DNA from: Epilithonimonas hispanica
Lineage (GTDB): Bacteria; Bacteroidota; Bacteroidia; Flavobacteriales; Weeksellaceae
Length of the DNA: 54,882 bases
Direction of reading: 5' to 3'
Assembly: GCF_003385395.1 (NCBI RefSeq)
Contig: NZ_QNUG01000025.1
Location: 1 to 54,882 of the forward strand
Below the pieces are notes generated by a model. That model searched no databases. It was given only the letters and a program-made list of their open reading frames with translations, and was not told where the DNA came from. Both the position numbers and the translations under genes were made by a program. Shown here in pieces: positions 34,478 through 44,380 of the stretch; within the stretch, counting starts at the first letter, position 1; the number at the start of each line of letters is the position of its first letter.

Positions 34478-37400
34478 ATGAAATTCAAATTTTATATTCT
34501 ATTTTTTTTGGTAATTTCTGTCCTTGGGAAGGCTCAAAAGATTAGTCTTGCTTGGGAAGGCTACAAAGAGATGGACAACGGAATAGAAAAACAAGTTTAT
34601 CCTTTTTTCACTAATTATAGTTTTCAAGTAGATTCTAAAACTATTTTTGTTAATCTTAATATCAAGACTAAAAACCAAGTAAAATTAGAACAATTTGAAT
34701 GGCAAGAGTTGGCCAATAAAGATATTAAAGATCTCCAAGCCAATCCACTTTCAGAATTCCCTAAAAATCACATCAATTACTTTTTCGACGAATTTGCAAA
34801 TGAGGAAAGTGCTAATATTAATGTAGCAGCAATAAAATATGAGAATAATAAATTCTACAAACTGATTTCATTTAATATAGTACAAACTAATCAAAGTCCT
34901 TCTAAGCTGAACAAAAACAGTAACAAATATGGCAACTCTGATAATCCTTTAAAATCTGGGAATTTTTATAAAATAAAAGTTGATAAGTCTGGTGTTTTTA
35001 AAATAACAAAACAATTTTTACAACAGAATGGCATCAATGTCTCTAATATTAATCCAAAAAATTTCAGGATCTATGGCAATGGAGGACTAATGCTCCCGGA
35101 AGACAACAGAGATAGTCGTTTTGATGCTTTACAAGAAGATGCTATACAAGTGATTGGTGAAGAAGATGGCGTATGGAACGATGATGATTATGCTTTGTTC
35201 TACGCACAGGGACCGAATGGTTACAATCTTTTTGATAAATCTAATGGAAATGGAAATAAACGAACAGATTATAGAAGGCTTGACGATCCAAATAACGTTG
35301 TAAACATTTATGAAGATTATGCTTATTATTTCATCAATTTTGATATCGGTCCTGGCAAAAGAGTTGAAACTATTGACATCAGCTTACCTCAAGATTTAGC
35401 AACACGGTATGATGATTACCAAGTCATCAATGAAGAGAAATTCAACCTACTGAAAGTTGGAAGATTATGGACAGGAGATGCAATTGCTAATACTAAAGAA
35501 GTTGTTTTCACCACCAAAAGTCCTATAAGAGCTAACGACCCGATAAAATTCAGAAGCAGTGTGATTGGTTTCAATGCTCAAAATGCTCAAATTACAACCA
35601 GTTTTAATAATGGCATCCCCACAACTAGTACTGTAAATAATAATACCTACTTACAAATTGCAAAGGGAGCAACAGTATCCAATCAAAGTGGTAATACTTT
35701 AAAATTTAATTTCACAACCAACATGAGCGCCAACCCCAATGGAGCTTTTTATTTTGATTATGCAGAAGTCCAATATAAAGAGGACTTGAACTTCAACAAC
35801 TCCCAAATGAATTTCAGAGATTTTGGCATCAAAGAAGGTACCGGGGAAACATTTGGTTTTTCTATCTCCAACGCATCTGGAATAGATCAAGTTTGGGATG
35901 TGTCCGACGTTACCAATGCTAAACGAATGACTAATAAAAATACCCAAAATACATTATTCAATTTTGGATATATTGCTAATAGTCCTTTTTTCAATAATGA
36001 GTTTACTGCTTTTAAAAACTCGGCTGCTTTTGAACCTAGTTTTGTAGGTAAAATTGAAAACCAAGATCTCGCATCTCTTACTAATGTAGATTATCTAATC
36101 ATTACTCAACCCTCGTTTTTCTCGCAAGCACAGAGACTAGCAAATTATCATCAATCAATCAATGGTTATAATGTTCAGATTGTAGATGTTAATAAAATAT
36201 ATAACGAGTTCAGTAGTGGGAGCAAAGATGTAACAGCAATTAGAGACTTCGTGACTAAGTTGAACACAGCTCCTAATACTCTCAAGTATGTTTTTATCTT
36301 AGGAGATACTTCTTACGATTATAAAAACAGAATCTCTAACAATACAGATATCATTCCTAGCTATCAAAGTGAAATGAGTTCAAATTATGCAGATTCTTAT
36401 GTTACGGATGATTATTTTGTGATGACAAAGTCTCAGTCTGTCAACAATCTAAGTCAAGTTCCAGACATACCTATTGGAAGATTACCAGCAGCCAATGTTC
36501 AAGAAGCAAAAACATTGATTGACAAAACCTTGGCTTATTATAATGCTTTACCAGGACAATCTAACCCATTTGGAGAATGGAGAATGAAGCTCGACTTTGT
36601 TGCTGATGACGATCATGACGGAGATGGTCCTATGCAACCCAATGGTACTAATACTCCTGGACCATTTCATTACTTAGTAGATTATGCAATCAATCAAAGT
36701 TTTACAGATACAGAAAAACCAGAGTATAATATTAGAAAATTATATCTAGATGCTTTTCCTGCTATCACAAGTGCAGGTGGACAAAGGTTTCCACAAGTCA
36801 ACCAAGCCATTACAAATGATGTAGGTAATAGTTTGTTTTTGTTTTATTTTGGCCATGGAGGGATCAATGGATGGGCTCAGGAAAGAGTTTTAACATCAAC
36901 AGAAGTTCAAGGCTTCAACAATTTCACGTCTGTTTATAGTCGCTTTCCTTTTGTATCTACAATCACTTGCGAATTCACATTATGGGATGATCCTAGCACC
37001 AACTCTGTAGGAGAACAATTTATAAAACTAAGTACAGGAGGAACTACGACTATGATTACTTCTAGTCGCGCTATTTATGTAAATTATGGCAGACAATTCA
37101 CGGCAATTTTTACAAAAAATCTATTCTCATTATCTTCAGATGAGTTTACTTCACTAGGGAATGCACATCTTAATGCCCGAAGAGAATATTACTCTCGTTA
37201 TAATTCTTCTTTTGATCCTTTGAAAGTTAACTTTTTGGGAGATCCTGCTATGAAAATGAGCAGACCGCAAAGATTGCTTAAAATAGACAATATAGAACAA
37301 CCAGATCCAGATAAAATAAGAGCATTAGATTTCATCAAAATAACTGGACATGTTGTAAAAGCTGATGGCGCAACATTAGACGAAACTTTTAATGGCCGTG

Positions 37401-38440
37401 TTGCTGTGAATATTTTTGATAAAAAAATCAAAAAAACAACATTGAACAATGACAATATTCCAATAAGTACAGCTCCAATGGTTTTTGAATTCACAGAAGA
37501 ACCTAGTGCTATTGTGAAAGCTTCGGGCAAAGTTGAAAAAGGTGTTTATACAGTAGAATTTTATGTTCCAAAAGACATTAATTATGAAATTGGAAATGGT
37601 AGAATCTTAGCTTACGCAGAAAATTTTACAGATGCAAAATCAACAGGAAAGATAGCACATGATGTTTTCACAAACCAAGTACAAAAAGTTGGATCTATAA
37701 ACCCTGATGGAATCAATGATAATGAAGCTCCAGGCATCAATCTTTACATGAACAATACCAACTTTGCCAATGGTGGTATTACAGATCAAAACCCAATGCT
37801 ACTAGCTTGTGTAAAAGATAATATGGGTATCAACTCCACTGGTGCAGGTATTGGTCATGATATCACTTTCGTATTAGACGGTGATGTTATTAATACAACA
37901 TCTGTTAATGATTATTTCTCATCAGGAGATGGTAATGGCTGCAATTTCACAGATCTGAAAGACTATCAAAAAGGGTCTGTAACATTTCCTCTTAAAAGTT
38001 TGACACCAGGAGAACATCAACTCGTTTTTAAAGTTTGGGACATTAACAATAATTCTTCTTCTTCCACGTTAAACTTTGTAGTAAAAGATGAAGCAGATCA
38101 AAAATTAATTGTAAACAGACTTCTAAACTGGCCCAATCCTTTTACAAACAAAACCTATGTTCAATTTGAGCATAATTGTGATGATATACTGGATGTGAAT
38201 GTTCAGATATACACTATTACTGGAAAAATAGTGAGAACACTCTCAACAAGTGTCACAGCAGAGCCATTTTTACAAGGTTTCCGAACCCCAAGACAAGCAA
38301 TAGAATGGGACGGAAAAGATGATTTTGGAGATACGGTAGCAAAAGGTACATATATTTTTAAGATATTTGCAAGAAGCCAAAATCAAGAAAAATGTTCCGG
38401 AAGCGCAACTGCTGTTGAAAAAATGGTTTTATTAAAATAA
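34478..38440 (+). CDS. porU: T9SS C-terminal signal peptidase PorU (gingipain-like C25 protease)
   Basis: The 1320-residue precursor has a signal peptide (1-20, ending LGKAQ). It has an N-terminal beta-rich region (GNFYKIKVDKSGVFKITKQF, KNFRIYGNGG). The caspase-like C25 catalytic domain has His793 (YFGHGGINGW) and Cys831 (STITCEFTLW). A C-terminal sorting-like domain follows (LLNWPNPFTNKTYVQFEH, GTYIFKIFARS). PorU is the sortase that removes T9SS sorting tails and attaches cargo at the cell surface. I start at the ATG at 34478; a TTG three bases earlier is unlikely. porV follows after 45 bases. Confidence 0.95.
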   Translation: MKFKFYILFFLVISVLGKAQKISLAWEGYKEMDNGIEKQVYPFFTNYSFQVDSKTIFVNLNIKTKNQVKLEQFEWQELANKDIKDLQANPLSEFPKNHINYFFDEFANEESANINVAAIKYENNKFYKLISFNIVQTNQSPSKLNKNSNKYGNSDNPLKSGNFYKIKVDKSGVFKITKQFLQQNGINVSNINPKNFRIYGNGGLMLPEDNRDSRFDALQEDAIQVIGEEDGVWNDDDYALFYAQGPNGYNLFDKSNGNGNKRTDYRRLDDPNNVVNIYEDYAYYFINFDIGPGKRVETIDISLPQDLATRYDDYQVINEEKFNLLKVGRLWTGDAIANTKEVVFTTKSPIRANDPIKFRSSVIGFNAQNAQITTSFNNGIPTTSTVNNNTYLQIAKGATVSNQSGNTLKFNFTTNMSANPNGAFYFDYAEVQYKEDLNFNNSQMNFRDFGIKEGTGETFGFSISNASGIDQVWDVSDVTNAKRMTNKNTQNTLFNFGYIANSPFFNNEFTAFKNSAAFEPSFVGKIENQDLASLTNVDYLIITQPSFFSQAQRLANYHQSINGYNVQIVDVNKIYNEFSSGSKDVTAIRDFVTKLNTAPNTLKYVFILGDTSYDYKNRISNNTDIIPSYQSEMSSNYADSYVTDDYFVMTKSQSVNNLSQVPDIPIGRLPAANVQEAKTLIDKTLAYYNALPGQSNPFGEWRMKLDFVADDDHDGDGPMQPNGTNTPGPFHYLVDYAINQSFTDTEKPEYNIRKLYLDAFPAITSAGGQRFPQVNQAITNDVGNSLFLFYFGHGGINGWAQERVLTSTEVQGFNNFTSVYSRFPFVSTITCEFTLWDDPSTNSVGEQFIKLSTGGTTTMITSSRAIYVNYGRQFTAIFTKNLFSLSSDEFTSLGNAHLNARREYYSRYNSSFDPLKVNFLGDPAMKMSRPQRLLKIDNIEQPDPDKIRALDFIKITGHVVKADGATLDETFNGRVAVNIFDKKIKKTTLNNDNIPISTAPMVFEFTEEPSAIVKASGKVEKGVYTVEFYVPKDINYEIGNGRILAYAENFTDAKSTGKIAHDVFTNQVQKVGSINPDGINDNEAPGINLYMNNTNFANGGITDQNPMLLACVKDNMGINSTGAGIGHDITFVLDGDVINTTSVNDYFSSGDGNGCNFTDLKDYQKGSVTFPLKSLTPGEHQLVFKVWDINNNSSSSTLNFVVKDEADQKLIVNRLLNWPNPFTNKTYVQFEHNCDDILDVNVQIYTITGKIVRTLSTSVTAEPFLQGFRTPRQAIEWDGKDDFGDTVAKGTYIFKIFARSQNQEKCSGSATAVEKMVLLK

Positions 38441-38485
38441 TAAGCACATACTATATCGGTAAAATTTTACCTTAAAAGAACAAAA

Positions 38486-39613
38486 ATGAATTTAACAAAA
38501 AGATTATTTTTAGGATTAGGAATTGGCGCAAGTGCCTTTGCTTTTTCTCAAAACATTCAACCGGTACTTACCGGGGCACCATTTCTAAGAATTTCTCCAG
38601 ACGCAAGAGCTGGTGGTATGGGAGACCAAGGTGTTGTGACATCTACAGATGTATTTTCTCAATTTTGGAATGCTGCGAAATATCCATTCGCCAAGGTTTC
38701 TTCAGGATTTGGGGTCAATTACACACCTTATATGGGTAAAATTACAAATGACGTATTTTTACTTTATGGGTCTTATTACACTTTTTTAGGTGATGATGAG
38801 CGTTCTACTTTAAGTGCCAGTATCTATTACTTCAATATGGGAGAAGTAGATCTTACAAGCCTTGTTGGGAACGATGTTGTTCAAGGAGGTACTACAAAAC
38901 CAAATGAATTCTCAATTGATATTGCTTATGGTTTGAAATTAACAGACAACTACTCTATGGCTGTAACAGGTAGGTTCATCCGATCTGATCTTGGAGGCAA
39001 TTTCGGTGGAGATGGGACACTTAAGCCTGCTAATACTTTTGCAGTAGATGTTTCTGGATACTACATGTCTCCCAAACACGAGAGTATTAGTGGATATGAA
39101 GGCCGTGTAAAAGCAGGTTGGGCAGTTCAAAACTTAGGACCAAAATTAGATTATACCGGTGATGAGGAATCTAGATCTTACCTTCCTACAATAGCAAGAT
39201 TAGGTTTAGGTTATGACTTGTTAATTGATGATCAAAACCGTTTTAGTTTAAGTGGTGAGGCTTCAAAACTTTTGGTTCCTGGTGTAGATGACACAGGTAA
39301 CGTTCCAAACGTTGGTGTAATGGAAGGCATCGGAAAGTCATTTAGCAACAAAAAAAGTATTATGTTCAGTGGAGCTGCAGAGTACTCTTATGATGAGACT
39401 TTTGCGCTAAGAGCTGGATATTTTTCAGAAGCTCCAGAACAAGGTGCTAGACAATATGCAACTGTGGGTGTAGGTTTCAAATATGCTTCTTTTGGACTAG
39501 ATCTTTCTTACCTTATCAATACTTCAAAACTAAATTCAGCTTTGGATAATACCCTAAGATTTGGTTTAACTTGGAACATCGGTAGCGAGACATACAATGC
39601 TCAAGATTATTAA
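38486..39613 (+). CDS. porV: T9SS outer membrane shuttle protein PorV (LptO)
   Basis: The 375-residue barrel has a signal peptide (1-22, ending AFAFSQ) and the PorV signature ISPDARAGGMGDQGVVT, then FWNAAKYPFAKVSSGFGVNYTP. It is a FadL-like 14-strand barrel that collects cargo from the translocon and delivers it to PorU. It lies 45 bases after porU with no terminator between, so the two are co-transcribed. The C-terminal strand ends FGLTWNIGSE. Confidence 0.95.
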   Translation: MNLTKRLFLGLGIGASAFAFSQNIQPVLTGAPFLRISPDARAGGMGDQGVVTSTDVFSQFWNAAKYPFAKVSSGFGVNYTPYMGKITNDVFLLYGSYYTFLGDDERSTLSASIYYFNMGEVDLTSLVGNDVVQGGTTKPNEFSIDIAYGLKLTDNYSMAVTGRFIRSDLGGNFGGDGTLKPANTFAVDVSGYYMSPKHESISGYEGRVKAGWAVQNLGPKLDYTGDEESRSYLPTIARLGLGYDLLIDDQNRFSLSGEASKLLVPGVDDTGNVPNVGVMEGIGKSFSNKKSIMFSGAAEYSYDETFALRAGYFSEAPEQGARQYATVGVGFKYASFGLDLSYLINTSKLNSALDNTLRFGLTWNIGSETYNAQDY

Positions 39614-39640
39614 TATTGCAAAATATTAAACATAAAATAG

Positions 39641-39670
39641 ATGCCTCTACTTTTTAGAGGCATTTTTATT
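39641..39670 (+). terminator. Terminator of the porU-porV operon
   Basis: ATGCCTCTA and TAGAGGCAT form a perfect 9-bp stem with a short T-rich loop, followed by TTTTATTTT. It lies 27 bases after the porV stop. Confidence 0.85.
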
Positions 39671-39685
39671 TTCTAAATTTGTAAT

Positions 39686-41941
39686 ATGAACTACAGGTCC
39701 GAACTCAAAAAATTTTTAACCAGCCAATACATCTACTCCGGAGCAAGGATTGCTTTGGCAATTGTGATTCCTAGTATCATATTGGCGCAGTTCGGGCTAT
39801 TGAAAGAGTATTTCCTATTTCCACTCGGGACTAGTTTTGTGGGATTAACAGATCAGCAAGGCCCTTTCATTAGAAGACGAAACACATTGTTGCTCTCTGT
39901 TTTTTCTTTTTTCCTGATTGCACTTTTCGCAAGCTTGGTCAAAGAGTTTCCTATTGCCGTTTATTTAGAAATTCTCGTATTCGGTTTTTTCTTTTCCATG
40001 ATTGGAGTTTATGGATTACGATTGGCAACCTTTGGATCATTAGCTTTGGTTGTTCTCAGCATCTTTATTGATGGGCATCTTACGGGCGATGATATTTTCA
40101 AAAGCTCTTTTATATTTTTTCTCGGATGTCTTTGGTTTTTCATAGTATTTATGATTGTTTCTACTTTACAACCTTACAAATTAGCTAGCCAGGTTGTTGG
40201 TGAAAATTATCTCGAATTAGCAGATTACCTCAGAATCAAAGCTCAATATTATACAAAAAAACCAGACTTTGATTCATTACTAAATCAATTGATTTCTCAG
40301 CAAGTTAAGATTAAAAACCTTCAAGAAGACACCAGAGAAATAGTTTTCAAAACCAGAAAAATTGTCAACGAATCTACGACACAAAGTAGAATCCTAATGT
40401 TGATGTTTCTTAATTCTGTTGATCTTTATGATAAATTGTTGACATCAGAAAACGATTATAAAAAAATGAATGAAGTTTTTGGAGAAACAAGGCTTCTTCA
40501 AAGCATTCATAATTATCTGATGCTGATGGCAAACGAGATTACCAATCTAGGGATTTCTCTGCAAAGTGGTTTATCATACAAACAGATCACCAATTTTGAC
40601 GAAGAACTCAAAAAGATTTATGACGACTTTTTTGAGCATCGTTCACAAAAATTCTCATCAGAAACCCTAGAAGACTTTATGATGTTGCGCCAAGTTTTGA
40701 TGAGAATCACAGAAATCACAGACGAAGTCAATACTATTTTAAAAGTTAACTCTCAAGATGTAAAACTGGCAAAAAGCTTATCAACAGGATTAGATTATTC
40801 TAAGTTTTTACCAAAAGAAGAACAACTTAATCATAAAGTTTTCTTGTCCAATTTTTCCCTAAAATCTGGACATTTTCGTCACGCAATCCGAGTTACAGTC
40901 GCATTGCTGATTGGTTACATTGTTTCAAGGTTTGAGATTCTTGGAATTGGGCATTCTTACTGGATTCTCATCACCATTATTGCGATTCTAAAACCTGCTT
41001 ATTCTACAACCAAACATCGGAATCTCCTTCGTTTCTTTGGCACTTTGGCAGGAGCAATCATTGCTTATATTATTTTATACTTTGTAGATGAGCCATCTGT
41101 TCTTTTGGCAATACTTCTTGTAAGTATGATTATCTGTTTCAGTCTGTTAAAATCAAATTATTTCTGGGCAGTGTTGTTTATGACGATTTATATTTTTCTG
41201 TCATTCAATTTTCTTAGACCAGGAAATGTCAACCTCATTTTCAAAGACCGCCTACTAGATACGTTGATTGGAGGTGTTATAACATTTTTAGTCGCTTATT
41301 TTATATTACCAGTTTGGGAACATACTCAGAATTTGGCTTTAATGAAAAAATCCTCCAAAAGTAATTTGGATTATTTCCGTCTTGTGATGGATCAGTTTCT
41401 AAAAAAAGATATTAATGATGAAGATTTTCGTCTTAAAAGAAAAAATGCAATCATTGATTTGGCGAATCTTTCCGACAACTTTCAGAGAATGATCTCTGAC
41501 CCAAAAAACCAGCAGAGAAAATTGGAAACGGTTCATCAATTTGTAACGACAACCCATCTGATTACAGCTTACATTGCATCCTTGTCACAATATGCAAAAA
41601 CAGGGCACAACTTTCCAGAAATTGATTTGGAGAATTGGAAAATCAAGATTTCTGCAGAATTATTAAGAACCTCATCTCTACTGTTTCAAAAAGAACTGGA
41701 CGAGAAAACCAGAGCAGAAAGCCACATAAAACCAGAAGATCAGGTTGTAGATTTATTAGAAAAAAGAAAAACCGAATTAGAGAGTCAAGTGATTTCCGAT
41801 GAACGAAAATTTGGAGTAAGCCATTTAACAGAAATTAAAAACATCAAAGAATTATTAGAACTAATCAATGATGTTGCAAAAGATCAAAGAAAAATTATTG
41901 AGGAATATTTGATTTATCAATCAACAATTGCCAAACAATAA
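39686..41941 (+). CDS. FUSC/YccS-YhfK-type membrane protein
   Basis: The 751-residue protein has two membrane blocks of about six helices each (residues about 18-160 and 405-545), each followed by a soluble helical domain. This is the YccS/YhfK (FUSC) layout seen in aromatic-acid exporters and in uncharacterised envelope proteins. The second block has the family-like region SYWILITIIAILKPAYSTTKHR. A transport role is likely; the substrate is unknown. Its last 25 bases overlap the convergent phosphopantetheinyl transferase gene. Confidence 0.88.
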   Translation: MNYRSELKKFLTSQYIYSGARIALAIVIPSIILAQFGLLKEYFLFPLGTSFVGLTDQQGPFIRRRNTLLLSVFSFFLIALFASLVKEFPIAVYLEILVFGFFFSMIGVYGLRLATFGSLALVVLSIFIDGHLTGDDIFKSSFIFFLGCLWFFIVFMIVSTLQPYKLASQVVGENYLELADYLRIKAQYYTKKPDFDSLLNQLISQQVKIKNLQEDTREIVFKTRKIVNESTTQSRILMLMFLNSVDLYDKLLTSENDYKKMNEVFGETRLLQSIHNYLMLMANEITNLGISLQSGLSYKQITNFDEELKKIYDDFFEHRSQKFSSETLEDFMMLRQVLMRITEITDEVNTILKVNSQDVKLAKSLSTGLDYSKFLPKEEQLNHKVFLSNFSLKSGHFRHAIRVTVALLIGYIVSRFEILGIGHSYWILITIIAILKPAYSTTKHRNLLRFFGTLAGAIIAYIILYFVDEPSVLLAILLVSMIICFSLLKSNYFWAVLFMTIYIFLSFNFLRPGNVNLIFKDRLLDTLIGGVITFLVAYFILPVWEHTQNLALMKKSSKSNLDYFRLVMDQFLKKDINDEDFRLKRKNAIIDLANLSDNFQRMISDPKNQQRKLETVHQFVTTTHLITAYIASLSQYAKTGHNFPEIDLENWKIKISAELLRTSSLLFQKELDEKTRAESHIKPEDQVVDLLEKRKTELESQVISDERKFGVSHLTEIKNIKELLELINDVAKDQRKIIEEYLIYQSTIAKQ

Positions 41942-42528
41942 TTGTCAAAGAAAGAAATCTTAGCTTTGAAAAAATCTTCATTTTCTAGATCATAAACTCT
42001 ACTTTTTACAGTAAACTCTTCCTGCAATTCAAAAGGTAAAACATCGTAATGCTTTTTCAGAGACCAATGTTTGCTGTGATGGATTTTGTAAAGTGCTTCT
42101 TTCACACACCAGATGGCTGTTAAAAAATCGACTTCTTCCCTGTTATCAATATAAATATCCTCGTGAAGAATGAACTTGTGCCTAATATTTTTGATTTTTT
42201 CTTTTCTTTTTTCGAGATCAATTCCAACCTTTTTTTTAGAAACTGCCAAAGCTGCCAAAGGATAAGAATGACTGATAGAAATGTGATGATTTTGAGGGAA
42301 AAGATATGGTTCACCGTTTTCTCTGTAAAGAATTTTGTGCTCTGGAAGAACTGTTTTTAGCATTTTTCTTACCATCAGAACCTCAGCAATTTTGTTAGGA
42401 TGATAACCCAAAATCTTGTTCTGATTTTCTGACTCCAAAAGTATATCTGGATTAAGTTCTTCATTTTCATCATACTTCCAAATCAGAACAGTGGCAATAT
42501 CATCAGAAAAATCTTTATAAAGAGGCAT
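41917..42528 (-). CDS. 4'-phosphopantetheinyl transferase (Sfp/AcpT superfamily)
   Basis: The 203-residue enzyme has the family motifs ISISHSYP, VGIDLEKR (metal-binding Asp and Glu) and WCVKEALYK. It moves phosphopantetheine from CoA onto a serine of an acyl or peptidyl carrier protein. It is of single-domain, Sfp-like size. I start at the ATG at 42528; the TTG before it is unlikely. It overlaps the FUSC gene tail to tail by 25 bases. No carrier-protein genes are nearby. Confidence 0.92.
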   Translation of the reverse strand: MPLYKDFSDDIATVLIWKYDENEELNPDILLESENQNKILGYHPNKIAEVLMVRKMLKTVLPEHKILYRENGEPYLFPQNHHISISHSYPLAALAVSKKKVGIDLEKRKEKIKNIRHKFILHEDIYIDNREEVDFLTAIWCVKEALYKIHHSKHWSLKKHYDVLPFELQEEFTVKSRVYDLENEDFFKAKISFFDNYCLAIVD

Positions 42529-42655
42529 CAATTATTTTTTTGAATGGTTAAAATTACTAAAAAAAACACGATTCCTAAAATTACTCTACTGATTATCAGA
42601 ACTTAAAAATGCCTTAAAAATGAAACATTAAGATTATTTTAACAATTATCCGATA

Positions 42656-42663
42656 TAAATTTG
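42656..42663 (+). promoter_or_regulatory. -7 promoter box of the small membrane protein gene
   Basis: TAAATTTG matches TAnnTTTG and ends 10 bases before the ATG at 42674, so the leader would be almost absent. No -33 TTTG was found. Confidence 0.35.
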
Positions 42664-42673
42664 CAATATCAAA

Positions 42674-43051
42674 ATGAAAAAAGCAATTTTATATAGTCTA
42701 ATGTTTATCTTTCTACTATTCACGGCAGAGAACAAACAGACGCTTGATTTCCATCCAGATTTTGGAACTCATAATATATCTTTGCGCCTGCTTTCTTTTG
42801 CAAAAAAACACCACCTGAACCACTCTTTAGAAAAAGCATCTCTGCAACAGATTAACGATTCTTTGGATTCTCCCGAGGAAAGCAATCTTAATTTTTCTAA
42901 TACGCTTAACTTTGTTGCCGTTATAGTTACTTTCGGCTTTGGTTATCTAATAAGCTTATATTTCAGACACAGAAAACAAGATTTCCACGAGCCGGAACTT
43001 ATTCTTTCTTCGGTCAAAAGATTTATTCTACTGCGTACAATCCGCATTTAA
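42674..43051 (+). CDS. Small membrane protein, unknown
   Basis: The 125-residue protein has an N-terminal signal-like segment (MKKAILYSLMFIFLLFTAEN). A polar stretch follows with several histidines (KKHHLNHS). One transmembrane helix lies at about 77-95 (LNFVAVIVTFGFGYLISLYF), followed by a basic tail. No family is recognised. It lies 224 bases upstream of the RND adaptor gene on the same strand, but the gap suggests a separate unit. A sensor or accessory role for the pump is only a guess. Confidence 0.5.
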   Translation: MKKAILYSLMFIFLLFTAENKQTLDFHPDFGTHNISLRLLSFAKKHHLNHSLEKASLQQINDSLDSPEESNLNFSNTLNFVAVIVTFGFGYLISLYFRHRKQDFHEPELILSSVKRFILLRTIRI

Positions 43052-43275
43052 ACTTCGATATTTCAAAAACCAAATTACCCTTATCCCAAAGTGGTAACAA
43101 TCTCTGTTGTTTTTGAAAAACTCCCTATTCAACTTTGCGTGTAATCATTGGTTGTGATTTTAATTCTAAAAATCTAATATCCAAAGGATTATTTGCTCAA
43201 CATTCAGTTAAAAAAAATAAAATCTATTTAAAATGGATCCGCAAGGTTCATTAATTTCTTTAAAAAAATAAAATT

Positions 43276-44358
43276 ATGAAAAGAGTCTCTATCACTCTTA
43301 TTTTCAGCACACTATTAATGATATTAAGTTGCAAAGATAAGAAAGAAGAAAAAGAGGAAACGGCTATTTATCCAGTAACCTCTCCTTTAAAAATGGATAC
43401 AATGATTGATAAAGAATTTGTGTCTCAAATTGCTTCAGAAAAAAACATAGAAATCCGCGCTATGGAAAAAGGGTTTCTAGAAAAAACATATGTTGATGAA
43501 GGCCAGTACGTAAAAGCAGGGCAAGTATTATTCAAAATAATGCCTCAGATATATCAGGCTGATGTTCTAAAATCAAAAGCTCAGGTAGCACAGGCAGAAA
43601 TAGATTTGAAAAATGCAGTTACGTTAGCAAGCGGCAACGTTGTTTCCATCAATGAAAAAAGAATGGCAAAAGCTAAATTAGATGCTGCAAAAGCAGATTT
43701 AAATCTTGCTCAAACCCACTTATCTTTTACCACTATAAAAGCGCCTTTCTCGGGAATCATCAACAAACTTCCGCTTAAAGTAGGAAGCCTGGTTGATGAA
43801 GGCGATCTGTTAACTAGTCTTTCTGACAATAGCGAAATCCATGTTTATTTCAATGTATCAGAACCCGAGTATATTAATTATCAAACACATTCTGCAGAAA
43901 GAGGCAACAATTTAGTTTCGCTGATACTAGCCAACGGAGAAACTTTTCCTGAAAAAGGCATCATACAAACAATGGACGGTGAGTTTGATAACAAGACAGG
44001 AAATATTGCTTTCCGAGCCAAATTTGCAAATCCAAATCAATTACTTAGAAATGGACAAACGGGAAAAATCCGAATGACTTTACCATTAAAAAATGCTTTA
44101 ATTATCCCACAAAAAGCAACTTACGAAATTCAAGACCAGACATATGTTTTTGTTGTAGATAAAAATGGGGTAGTCAAATCAAAAAACATAAAAATCGCAT
44201 ACGCTCTTCCAGATGTATATGTAGTTTCCGAAGGATTAAGTTCTAATGACAAATTCTTACTAGAAGGTGTTCAAAAGGTGAAAGACGATCAAAAAGTTGA
44301 AACCAAATTTCAAGATCCAAAAAAAGTTGTGAACTCATTAAAATTACAAGCCAACTAA
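43276..44358 (+). CDS. RND efflux periplasmic adaptor, lipoprotein
   Basis: The 360-residue adaptor has a lipoprotein signal (LLMILSC) and a very acidic/basic start (KDKKEEKEE). The barrel-sandwich halves are IEIRAMEKGFLEKTYVDEGQ and TTIKAPFSGIINKLPLKVG. A short helical hairpin lies between them (AQVAQAEIDLKNA). A beta-barrel and membrane-proximal domain follow (LRNGQTGKIRMTLPLKNALI). It links the RND pump to the outer-membrane channel. It is the first gene of the operon, 22 bases before the pump gene. Confidence 0.93.
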   Translation: MKRVSITLIFSTLLMILSCKDKKEEKEETAIYPVTSPLKMDTMIDKEFVSQIASEKNIEIRAMEKGFLEKTYVDEGQYVKAGQVLFKIMPQIYQADVLKSKAQVAQAEIDLKNAVTLASGNVVSINEKRMAKAKLDAAKADLNLAQTHLSFTTIKAPFSGIINKLPLKVGSLVDEGDLLTSLSDNSEIHVYFNVSEPEYINYQTHSAERGNNLVSLILANGETFPEKGIIQTMDGEFDNKTGNIAFRAKFANPNQLLRNGQTGKIRMTLPLKNALIIPQKATYEIQDQTYVFVVDKNGVVKSKNIKIAYALPDVYVVSEGLSSNDKFLLEGVQKVKDDQKVETKFQDPKKVVNSLKLQAN

Positions 44359-44380
44359 TTCCATTTAAAAACGAAAAATT

